Source: Psoroptes ovis
Lineage: Eukaryota; Arthropoda; Arachnida; Sarcoptiformes; Psoroptidae
Direction of reading: 5' to 3'
NCBI GenBank assembly: GCA_002943765.1
Contig: PQWQ01000018.1
Coordinates: forward strand, 310,001 to 374,000
DNA length: 64,000 nucleotides
Shown: positions 48,301 to 61,600 of the stretch, one piece after another
Layout: every line of letters starts with the position of its first letter
How positions within the stretch are numbered: position 1 is the stretch's first letter
Program-made: the position numbers and the translations under genes
The notes under the pieces: generated by a model
Databases searched by the model: none
Told to the model about the DNA's origin: nothing
The model's input: only the letters and a program-made list of their open reading frames with translations

Positions 48301-51300
48301 AATGATCGGGTGATGCTTGATAACCACCAATATTTGGACCAAGAATATTGCTACCAATACCCATATTCGTACCTATTTGTGATGAAGATATACCGCTAAA
48401 TGATGAATCACGATGATGTTGATGATGATGTGTAGCGGCTGCTGCAGCTATTTGCATTTGTTTTTTCAACATTTGTCTTTCCGATTTACCGGGCATCAAA
48501 CTTCGACGTCTGTTTGACGATTCAATGTTATTGGAATGAAAAAAAAGATTAAAATTGAAATTAATCAATAATTTCAAACAAAAACATCAAATAATTTTGA
48601 TCAATCGAAACTAATTCAAGCACCAATGAATCAAGAATAATAGCAAAACATATCAATTTCAAGTTCCAACATTGTAACATGGAACAATTTCGAATTTTTT
48701 CAACTTTTCCAGCTGACCATTGTCATCATTATTTAATGTTTTCTAACTTTAAATGACATCAACAACAGAAACAACGACAACAACAACATAATACGGAAAT
48801 CCGTTTTTAATTAAAAATCGTAACAACATAACATATTTCGAAACATTCTGAGTAATCGAGCCCTTTGAAAATGATACCGAATTCTCCAAAAAAAACCGAA
48901 TCATAACGATTTCAATCGTCCAAATGGCTGAAATGAATATATTCTTCGTGTATTTCTATGCTCTTCATTACATTTAATATTAGTTTCAGACCATTTCAGA
49001 ATGGGTTCGTGAAAGAAAAAATGACCAAAACGGAAAAATTCTGATCAGAATTTTAAAAACTTGGAAACATGGGAAAAAATACAATGAAATGAAACGAAAT
49101 GAGAATTGAATGAATTGGATGGAACGGAATGATGATGATGATGATGAAGAAATGAAATAAAAGTTTTTCATTAGTCAAAATCGTTATTATTATTATTATT
49201 ATTATTTCCATTTGTGTATTGCCATATGCATCATTTGTTTTTCAGTTTATGTATGCAAATTTGAATGCAAAAGGGGAAATCAAGAAAAAAAACAATGTGA
49301 ATTCGACTTTGCGAATCAATTTCGCCGAAATTCAAGTTTCAACGTGTTTTGATGTGCATTGAATGTACAAACAACCAGCATTTGAATTCAACGATTCAAA
49401 TTGCGATTTACTCGAAATAGATTCAAGAAATTCTGGCCATTTTCTCGAGAAACAAAATCGATCTTCCGCCATAATCAAGAAACGTTAAGATCGTTTGCTC
49501 TAAGAATAACGGAATGAATATCATGGAAATAATGGAACATTTCAAAGTTTTTCCATTTTCGCTCTTCGTTGATTTAATGTGGTGGACATTTGAATGATGT
49601 GTCGAGGATAACAAAGTACATTTTGGCCGATTTTGTCGATGATTGTCAAAAAATGAATTCTTGTGGACCCACAAAACATCAGAAAAAATGACCGGAAACA
49701 ATTTAAAAACTTTTGAATTTAAAATTTCGAAATCAAAAATTGAAAATCTTTGAACAAAAAATAAAATAAAATGAAATGGACCTAAGGTATTTTTTAAAAA
49801 TTGAAGCTTTGGTAAACTTTTGGCAACTCTTATGGAGCTTCACTTGAGTTACATAAGTTGTGGACCTCGATATCGAGAACACTCGAATTGGGAGCCTCAT
49901 CGAGTCTGTTATGAATTCTGGGCCTTATGAAGCCCCTAAAAGCTGTGAAGCATTGTTTGATTCTTGAACTTTTAAGAATTTTGAAAATTTTTGAATGAAA
50001 AAATGCAAAATTCAAAATTTTCAAAGCAGAAAAAATCGATTTCAATTGATTTTGTACGAACAAACAATGAAATGATTTGAACGATTTATAAAAAAATCAA
50101 AGATTTTCTTTGTTTTGGAACAATTTTTTCTCAAAACAAAATGTGTTTCCAATCACACCAATTGCATATGAATATGAAGAAAATCGTTTAAATTTTTTGA
50201 AAAATTTTTAAATTTTTCTTAAAGCAAAAAATCAATTTATGCATTTCAAGTGTTTCATTTCATTCAAAATATTTCTTTGGCTTTTGGTTTAATGGAATCT
50301 GTAGGAATCGCTTTTTGTTTTCGGTGAAAAAACTCTGAAAAAATTCTGATTCTTTCGATTCTGGAAGAATTACCTGATTACCAAAAGAATCGAGCGAATA
50401 GTATGAAGAGAAAGAATGATAAAAATCAATAAAAATTTATTAAATTGCTTTGAATTTTGAAAAATTTCAAAAGATTTTAAAACACGAATGCAAATATTGT
50501 TTTAAGAATATTGAAAAACAAACAAACAAAATGAAAAAGCAATCATAAAATTTGAATTTGATTTTTTTTTCTCAGCAAATATTCTTATTTTTCAATTCAA
50601 TCAATGAATTTGATTGTTTTCTTTGCACACACACACACACTTAGACACTCAGGCATGTGAATCAAGATTTTGCGTCAAAATAGTCATGAAAATCAAGGGA
50701 TAATCAAAGAATATTTTCAAAATCTAAATCATAATCAACATTGTAGAATTATAATAATGTTAATTATTCAAAAAATGAATAATAATTAAGATTGAAGAAT
50801 ATTTCATCATCATTTTTTTCATGGAATGATGATCATAAAATTTTTCCAAAATATGGAAAAATGCAAAAATGATGATGATAATTTTGAAATATGAATAAAT
50901 GTTAATTATAATTAAATGATTATTATGATGATGATGATGAATATGAAGATGAAGATGTTGATAATTCATAATGATGGTAATAATAATAATAATAATGACA
51001 ATAATGATTATGATGATGATGATGAAGATTGAAAATAATTAGAACAAGAAAAATGCTTAAGATGATAATTAATTATTTATCTCATTTAATTTCTTTGCAA
51101 GAAATAAATTACAAAATCTATGAGCAACTATTGTGTATGATTGAGTTCATCTGCTTAAAATGATTTGCATTTGTAGCCTCACTTCTTTCATTTCCATCAT
51201 CAAATTGAAATTAAAATTCAATGAATTCAAAGAATATTCTTCCGTATAATTGTCACAATACATAATAACCCTTTATTTCACCTTCGTTGTTTGATAATAA

Positions 51301-54300
51301 ATTTTCGACACAAAATTAAACCAAAATTATCTTAGATCTCGTACAAACAATAGAGCAATACAAACAAGAGAGTGGTTCATATTCTCTTACGTTCAAACCT
51401 TTATAACCTCTCAAAAGGTCTTTGAAATCAGTTTTTTTTTTTCGAAACAATTTCACATAAACATTTGCTTTCACACATACTTCCCTCTAAGATATTTCAA
51501 GTGGATGTTTGCTGCATTATTATCATCATTATCATTATGATTATTATTATAACTATGCTTCGAAACAAACGAACATACACACACACATTGATGCATTGAT
51601 GCATGAAATTAATACATCAAATATATGTGCATTAAATGTATTTATACATGTCAAATGATTCTTGTTTCATTTTATTTAATTCATCACATTTACAAAGCAT
51701 TATTATTATTATTATTATATCATCATATAATGATGACAATTATTATTATTATGATGATAATGATAATAATAATAATTTTTTATTTTTTTCTCTAAGAACT
51801 TTCGTTTTATTTTAAACAATAATACAAGTGTCAGAATTGTTTCATTTCATTCTATTTTATTTTTTACTTTCGTTCGTTTCATAATGAAAACATAATTGCA
51901 TCTAATTGTATCTGTGATTGTATCGGTAATTGCGAGAGTACACATTTTTCGTAATTGTAATCAACAGCAAGCAACAACAACAACGGCGATAATAATGATT
52001 GTTATCATTATTACGATGTAATAACAACAATGGTGATACACTATTTGCAATAATGATATAACGTCGAATGGAGACCTCGTGTAAATATTAGTAATTGGAA
52101 ATAATAATGGCAAGAATAATGAAGTGATTTTAGTGAGTTAAATTCTGTACTTAATGGTGATGATTTCAAATTGAAGAATTGAAGGATTCATTCTTTTTTC
52201 TCGATATTTTCAGGAATATTTTCATGTGCCCTAACGTGAACCTTGAAGAATATACTAATAAAATATTCTTTATTCAAAATTCAATCAAATCATTCGATTA
52301 TTATTATGTATTCATACGATATAAATTCCATTTCTTATAAATAAAACAATACGAAAATAATTAATGTTCAAACGATATATTTATATAGATATCATATTAG
52401 ATTTATGGATGATGCGCAATTAATTTCTTCGGAAGAAAAAAGAAACGAGGAAAATTCTTGTCGTCCATTCATCCATCTGTACATACACCCATTCATCCGT
52501 ACGCCCATTCATTCGTCCATTCATCCATCCATTCATCCGTCCATCCATCCCTATATTCATTATAATCTATTAAATTCTCAATCATCTCAATTATATCATT
52601 CATAATCATTATCAATTTAATGTCCGTACACACATAAACACACAAATAGTTTAATGTTGTCAATGTCGATTCATGTTGTTACTGTTATTAGTATATGATT
52701 ATAATTATAATTATTATTATCATCATTAAATTGGCAAAATGATGATAATAATTTCGTATAATAATTTTCTTAGAAAATGAATAGATTAATAAATGAATGA
52801 ATTAATTAATTCCAATATTTTATGGTATCATTCGTTGGCCATTCGACTGTTTATTCAGAAAATTATCTCCGCAAAACTATCTACTTTGTGATGGTCCGAA
52901 GATTACATTTTCTTTCAAATTTTCACCAAAATTGAATTAGTTCTACGAAATGAATTGAAAATTTTTTAAAATCATCATTCAATGGAGTGAGCTCATTTCA
53001 AATTGATTTATCAGAATTCTTGAAAATTAGAGAAAAAATTTCTCAAAATATCGAGATAATTTCCAAGGCCAAGAATTTTTTTCGATGATGAATAATCTTG
53101 ATATCATTGAAATAATCAATTTTGAAACAATGAAATTGAAATAATCAATTTCGAAAAAAATTGAGAATTCATTCAACATACAGGGGAAAAGAATTCAGAA
53201 ATTCTTCAACAACCAAAATCTGAACAAAGAAACATTTCAATTTTAATCCTTTGAATTTCTTTGGAATTCTGTTCTCTCTCCCATTTCCATTCTTCATTTG
53301 CCTACATTTCTTATCAGTGATGGATACCAACTTGAATCGTAGTATAGAGGATTATTATTATCATAAAAAAGGGTTGACATTGTTATTGCTATTATTGTAA
53401 TGATCATTATGTATTGTTCAATCAATAATACATAATACATTATGAATTGATACAATGTCAAAATAATAGCAATAATAATAATAATGAATCGTAGATTTTT
53501 TTATGATGATATCAATATTATATGAGCTACTATCATTGCTATTGGTTTTAGTAGGTTGTCTGAAAAATTCTTGCCGATTTTCAAATGAGAATTACGTTGA
53601 GAAATGCGCAAGTATTTTCCGGACAATCCTCGGGTTGCTATTATCATTAAACTAAAGTTTTGCTAAAAACAAAAAAAACGGAAAATTCTTCATCCGAAGA
53701 ATTTTCGATTCCAGAGAATCTTATTCTCCTCTCGTCTATCCTTATTTTTACTTTCTGATTAATTCCAAATCACTGAAATTAATCACAAATTAATTTAATA
53801 TAAGAAAATCAGTGGATTTGCTGTTATTATTTTGAATAGTCTTAATATAATTATTATTCAAAGAATATGAAGAATAATAAGGAGAAGATGGAAATTTCAC
53901 GATTGATTAGATTTTTTTTTTTTTTGAAATTTTCTTGGGCCCGAATTTCGGCCCCAATTTGATTATTTTTTGTTTTCAGTTGGCTCTGCTTCATTCACTA
54001 TTAATTCATTGAAACACAGTGATTGGCACAGACTGATTATTATTAACATTGATTGAATAATCAATCAAAAGCCCAATTTTGCTGTTTCGAATTATCGTTA
54101 ACCCTTCATTTCACTTTGTTCAAGTGTTTGTTAGTTCGGAAAAATCAGTTCGGATAAACTACATAGGATTACTCCATGAAAATCCGAAAGAATTTTACGG
54201 ACAGTTCCATATTTTTTTCTTTGAAAATTAAAAATGAAAATTCAATTCCAGACTTCATTAAATCATTCGTTGAAAAAAAAGGAGAGAAAATTGATTAAGA

Positions 54301-55576
54301 ATTGAATACGATAAAAAAAATCAAATTAACCAAAAACCATTCAATCAACCAAGGTTTAACCCTTTCACTATCTCTCTCTCTCTCTTTTTGCCTTTATACA
54401 TCTACCAAAAAATATATTAACCGAATACAAAATGAAAATCACTGTGCGCTCGGCATCATTATCATTATATATTGCGTAACATTGTAATTGAGATGCTCTG
54501 AGGGCGCCTGTCGAGTGCAAAGCGTTCACAATTCAATTCATTATGATTCATCAAAAAAAAAAAAAAAAAAATGTAAATTTTATAATCAATCAGAATATTT
54601 TGGGCAATAAAAATGATTCATATTTTAATTTGATTCGTTCCAATTGATTAGTTTGAATGATTTTTGATGATCGAATAGTAAAAAAAAAATTTACCCGATA
54701 CACACGGTAATAAGCGAATTTACCAACGAAAGCATCGTATTTTCTCGTTTTTTTTTGTTCTTCATTAATTTTCGCCTAAACCCTTTTGGCTTCGTTCGAG
54801 CATTTCAAAAGTTGACAGCTTTCGAAGCGATCTTTGAAAATTTTTGCTCCACGGGTTGAAAGGGTTGATGGAGTTAGACGCATAATACATCAATGCAACA
54901 CGCATTCACTGAACATCTCTTCTCTTCAATTGAACAAAATAAATCATTTTTTCTTCGACGATGAAAATTTGCATTCAAATGAATCCCTAAAATCATTAAA
55001 ATAATTGGGTTTGAATGATGATGAATGTGGAATGAATGAAATAAATTAATCGAATTGGCGCTTGGAATGCCAGAAAAGTGGTATTCACATTTGTGTGTCA
55101 TTTCATTTATAAAAAAAAAAAAATTTGAAAATCATGAAGCAAAGAATCATAAAAATAAAATCGTTGATTCATTTGATTGAATGAATGATTCGCATTTCAT
55201 TCCCAATTGGCATCAATTTAAAATTTGATTTGAGGCTAAAAAAAACCGAAAACCGAAACGAATCCAGAGAATTTCGTCGTTGAAAATATTCATAACCAAA
55301 AATATTCAACGAATATTGAGCTGTTGTTTGCATCTAATTATTGTTTGCTGCGTTTGTTTCATTTATTTTGAATTATTTATTCTTTAAACATGGAAAAAAA
55401 TGAAAAATTCTCGTGATGAACTCAAAAATGAATTTCGTTTTTGAAATGAAATGAATTTAAATGAATTTTGTTTATTTTATTTTTTTTCGAGAATAAAAAT
55501 TCTTCATTTAAATGCACAGATACACAGAGACAATGAAGTAAATTAAGTAAGATCTCAAAGCATACTTGGCACAAAT

Positions 55577-55607
<31 letters not shown>

Positions 55608-58600
55608 GAAAACAGAATCTAGGAGAATTCTTGGAGATTTTCTATCAAAAATTCATAGAAATAATAATGATTCAAAAGGAACAATCGTTTACTTACCGAT
55701 AACACATGGCCATTAATGCAAAAAATATGAATACACCGCCAACAATTGATACAAGAATTAATGCTGATTGTGCTGCTGATAATGAACTATTTTTGCTGTC
55801 TGTTTGGTTAAAATGAGCAAGAAAAAATGATTAATTAATTAGGGGAAATATTTTAATTAGAGTTTCTACGGCAATTAATTACCATATTCTTTGATATTAC
55901 GGCTAAGAAATAAAGTATCCATGAATGATGTTGCATTCTGATTTGTATCCTGTTGTAATGTTGATGTATCGATACCAGGTGATATTGTCGATGATAATGA
56001 TGGTAATAATTCATTATTATTATTATTACTACCATCAATATCGGTTAATAATATATTTGATGATGCTAATTCATCATCAGTTAAACGATGATTACAATCT
56101 AAACCAACGTAACCAATATCACAAATACAAGTATTTAAATTTGAACATTGTCCATGATTCGAACAAATTTCACCTAATAAATTCATTGGACAATTATTCA
56201 ATATTGATGTCGATGATGATTGTTGATTTTGATTTAATAAATTTTCATTTATATTATTATTATTAATATAATTATATATGATCGAAATAGCTGTACATGT
56301 TTGATTTAAACAAATTTTATTATCAGAACATTTGGTACCATCTTGTATTAGACCCATATTGACAATATCATCACGTATTGAACCGCTTGCTACTTTACAT
56401 TCAAATTCACTACCACCAGTATATACCATTGTACGTGAATATTCTTGATTTTTAGCCTTAAACAATGGTACTTGATTACCGAATTGACATTGTAATGAAC
56501 CACACATTAGATTTCTAGTTATATCATGGAAGGCAAAACAAAATAAAACGAACAATAAATAAATGGAAATCAAATTTAATAAAAACATTTTGACCATTTC
56601 ATGATTATAATCATCCGGTCCATCATATATATACCCAGTTTGAGTTATGAGATGAAAAACTAGGATTCTTGGGTCCCGAGAATTTTTCTAAGCTAATTTT
56701 CTTTATACTCCTCCGAAATCAATTTAGTTACAATGAATCTTTAGATTTTTCAAAAGAAAATATGGTCTAAATCGTTGTACGAACAATGTTGAATAAGATA
56801 TATTTGAATTTTTCATTTTCAAATTTATCTCATGAAACAAAATGAAATAAATTCTTTCGATTTTTGGATTCTTGCATTCATATTTCTTCACATAAATGGT
56901 TTTGTCATATTTTGGATACAGAGAAACACACACACACACACATATGGAGACACAGTTCCATAAATATCCATTAATTTTCATTATCATTCAATGAATTTTC
57001 GAAAGTGAATCTTCTTTTGCTGATTTTTTTATCTCACAACAAAAAATTGTTTAAAAATAAATCTACACAAAATGAAAAATAGTGTAATTTATAGACAGAT
57101 TAAAGCTTTGTCGTATGCGATGTTTGAATGCAAACATATTATCATGTGCTGAGTTTTTAAAAATTGATAAATATACAGCAGTATTTTTCAATATTTGAGA
57201 CCAAATAAAATGGACAATGGAACACACAAGCAGTGTTCTTGATTTCGTTGCGAAAAAAATTTTAATTATCGCCATCATTATTACAATCATTATCGTCCTC
57301 ATTATTATTGATAAATAAAAATGTCATAAGCAAATACACAGAGAATCACAGATTTATTTCGCGTATATTTCAGCCAAAAGATAATGAAACGTGGCCAATT
57401 TCGATGGACTCAAGTGTACAGAACTCGAGAATCGAGTCCTAAAACAGAATACATAACAAACATACATAAAACAGAAGCGGTGATAATACAAAGAATTTAA
57501 ACGGTGAAAAATTTGGATTTTTTGAATTTTTCAAAATTTACGCGGAATTATTCCGAATTTTCGGCACAGAATCATTAATTCTGTATTATTATCATCATTA
57601 TTATTATAATAATTTGCCTTTGTTGAAATTATTAAAATTATTTTCAAACAGAATAAATTGTTCCGATTCACCATGAAAAAAAATTCACGAAAATTCAGTT
57701 TCAAATTAATTTTTGTGAAAATTCTATGAAATTAATTTCCATTTCCATGAATGTTCCATGAATTTGTTTGCAAATTTTCAATTTTGAAATTTCAAAATTT
57801 TCAAAATGAAAATTTGCCAGAAAAAAATCGGTTTATTTTCGTTTGAATTTTTTATTCATTTCTCTCCAGTGAATTTAACCCTTTCAACCGATTTCGGAAA
57901 AGATTTTTTTTTTAATTGTGTTTATGCAATGAAAATAGAACAAAACAAAAAACAAAACGATTTGATTATTTCAAAAACAATTGACAATCGTTTTTGTATT
58001 GAAAATGATGGCTATCCTCAGCAAACAAACATTATAATTTGGTAAAATAAATAAATGAACAAAATATGACTTACTCTTCACTACATTTTAAATGTTGTCC
58101 ATTCGTATCCATACCACAATTACCGCGTATTGTTCCTTGTGCATTAAATTGTTTATAACAAATAGATTCAGATGAACGAGAATTTTCACCCCATATTATT
58201 TGACATTGACGATCTAATTGTGGACATTCACCATTATAACAAAAACCATTACCATTATTACATGTTTGTCCATTTTTTTTATATACATCTGGTGGACACT
58301 GATGATGATCATTTTGATGACAATTATGATAATGAATAATCAATCGAAATGAAAGTATTAATTAAAATTTTAATTAATTTGAAATTTTTTTTTGTTCAAA
58401 CAATATTTAATGAGAAAAACAACAAACATACATCACCATTATGACCATCACAACGTTCAGGTAGATCACATTCATCGACAGCCATTCGGCAAACATGTCC
58501 CATTGGTTTTAACTGCGGGAAAAAAATGGAATCAAAATTACGACAAAAATTAGAAATGTTTCAACAACATCAAAACTTAGGGATTCAAAATCCTTAAGAA

Positions 58601-61600
58601 TTGAAGAGTTTCACAGAATCTTAGGGAGATTTTCTAAATTTTTAAACTAAATCAAAGAATAAAAAACATTGAAATCGTTCAAGGGGTAAGATATCGATGT
58701 GGTATGTGTTCACATATGAATTTACGCTGATGTCATTGCATTTATCGCTGCGTTTGTGTGAGTGGGTTTCGATTTAAAAAGATGAAATCATCATCATCTT
58801 CTATTTATATTTACAATTATCATCAATAATCGATTGAAAACTAAAATACATATGAATGTACATACGAATGCAATAAATTCAAAAGCATTTGAAAATCAAA
58901 TATCTCAAAAATATAAATAGATAAACAAACAAAGAGCAAAACACTTGCAAAAAAAAGCCAAACAATTTTACCCGGATATCAAGTGTTCAAAGTCACTTTG
59001 TGGGGTCCTGTTTGAAACTGTTTTTTTTTCGTTCTCAAAGTTTTCAATAGTTCACTTCATCACATCTGAAGAATTGTACATGGAATATTCTCCATTTGGT
59101 AAACGATAATCAAGTTTTGTTTTGTTTTTGTTTCGAATGAAATTTTCTCTCGGGGCATAATTAAGATTTCACCAATTTTCAATGGAGAAAGTTGTGAAGA
59201 AATGAACAGAATAAGAAAGAATCAAATTACAGCCAAGAATTCTGTGCATTTAAATTCTGAGCATTTGTTGTTTGTGTAAGAATTTTTGTAAGAATTTCAA
59301 AGAATTCTTAAAGAAAATTTAGACGTTTGAATTTGTTTTGTTTTTCTAGAATATTTTCAAAAAATAAAATCAATTCAATTGAGTTGTGAATTGATTTGAT
59401 TTTTTAAAGAATTATTTACTTAAAAAATTTTCTTTTGAAGTGAAAATTTGAAAAATATCGCGAATCTTGAAATGAGAATCGTTGACGAATGAATCCGAAT
59501 GATTCATTTTCGAATCGATTCAAAAGATCAATGATTATTAACCTTTTCGACGACCTTTGGAACAGTTTTTGTTTAAGTCTTTTGGAAAGAATGAATTCAA
59601 ATCATTTTTAATTATCATTTCGCCGAGTTTCACTGAGTTTCACCATCAAAGACATTAAAAGAGAAACAGTCGTATCAAGCAATGGTACAAAAGCAAAGGC
59701 ACCAAATGAGTACAAAACGTATGTTGCCAAAATGAAGAAATGTAATCATTTCTTATCATTTTTTTTTGTCAACGAACGAGATGTTTCTTTTCTGAAGAAT
59801 TGCAAGAATTCGATTGTCCGAAAAGTTTATTCGCATTAAATCAATGCAAATGCCAGCTGAAAATGGGCAAAAACTTTTCGGACAAAGGGACAATTTTCAT
59901 GTATTCACATAATTCTTATACTGACATTCACATAAATATATTTTAATCATCATCGAAAAAGAAAATATTTCATTCATTCAAATCATTCAAAGTATTCATT
60001 CTAATTCATTCATTCATTCATTGAATCGAATTGAATTGAATTGAAAAAAATGAAATTAATTCAAATCATAGAAAAATATATTCTGTGATGATTTGATTTG
60101 AATAGAATCGTTTTTTTTTTGAATAAATTCTGTATTCAATTCATTGATTCTTCTTTGTTCTGTATTGAATTCAATAGAAAAGAACAGAATAGAATAGAAT
60201 AGAATGGGAATAAAGAATATTCTTTGAACAAAAAAAAGAGATACACCGAAAAAGATAGGACCACCAAAGAAATAAAGAGGAAGAAGAAGAAGAAGACCAA
60301 GACAAACACACACATGGAGAGAGACCTAAATGAGCTCAAACAAAGTGTCTTTCATTCATTGATTCATTCATTCAAATCATAATAATTTCTCTTTTATTTT
60401 ATTGTTTGGACCAATGATTCAATATGAAGAATATGAATTAAAAGAAATATTCAGGAAAAAATGGGCTAAAGAAATATGAAAAATGAATAAGAATTTCATT
60501 GGTTTAATTCTAAGATTTAAGAATTTAAGAATTTCAATCTGTATCCAATAATCATATGGTCGAAACAAGACAGAAAAATATGGAAGAAATGTGAAAAAAC
60601 TATGGACGATGAAAGCACTGGCAGTCCAAATGATAATATGACCCGATTATTGCAGATAAGCATCGTGAACATATTCATTCATGAGTTCTCTCATCTGCTG
60701 TTTGATTAGTCGTTTGGTTGAGTCAAAACAATTTCAAATTATTTCAAAGTAATTTTCACTTTGAAAAACAGGGGAATATTCTTTATTTATTTCAGCTTGA
60801 TTCAATTTATTTAAATCAGTGCCATTCATAACATTATTATTATCATTATTATCAAATATTTATTCAATCAATAAACAAGAAAAAAAATCAAAGATTATTC
60901 AAAATAGGAACAGTTTGATTAGTTTGTTGTGACTAAAAATTTTCACAGATTCATATGATATTTGTTTATTTATTGACGTTTCTGAATATTTTTTTTTTTT
61001 TTTTTTTTTTTTTTGATTGTGAAGTTTCATCGACGAAAATGAAGAATTCATATTTTGACAAAATCAAATAATTAAATTATCAGATTGAAATTTGATTCGG
61101 CAGCCATCACCAGTGTTTGTTCAATTTCATTTATATAATGTCTATGTGTGACGATGGCTAATCATATCAATGATCATTTCATACCAGATTTCATTGGTAT
61201 TTATGGTAAACTATTCTAGACCAAAGAGGAGCAAAAAAAAAAATGTTTAGATAAACACAAGGGATTCCGCAGAATTTCTTCCATTTTTTTGACTTTTTTG
61301 AACCAGAATAAATTTAATAAAACTAAATTAAGCTTATGAAACACTACCAACAAAACAAAATATTTATATGGACAATTAATCATGCAATCAACATGTTTGT
61401 GTGTCCACATAAATAATGTGTTGTTTATTTGGTTTTCTTTGATTTGATTTGATTTATATTTAAATCAAAGTCAAAGAAATGAACAGCAAAAATCATTTCA
61501 AATTCAATGACCTCATTGATTTTAAGCTTAGATTTAAGGAAAGGATAAAGACATTAATTGAACAATGTTATAATTACCTTACAATCAGTACAACAAGCAC

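Larger units (their letters stand above)
48510..55696. other. 7-kb intron of the ADAM gene
   Basis: No exon recognised. It contains (ATT)n and (CAA)n runs near 49185, 51705 and 51975, the tetranucleotide array at 52464-52550, foldback elements at 53552-53631 and 54133-54206, a TC run near 54370 and a 28-base T run at 55580-55607. Confidence 0.55.
58513..61577. other. 3-kb ADAM intron
   Basis: No exon recognised. It holds one foldback element (59813-59886), ATTC repeats near 60000 and 60350, an AGA-rich patch near 60270 and a 26-base T run at 60989-61014. Confidence 0.55.
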
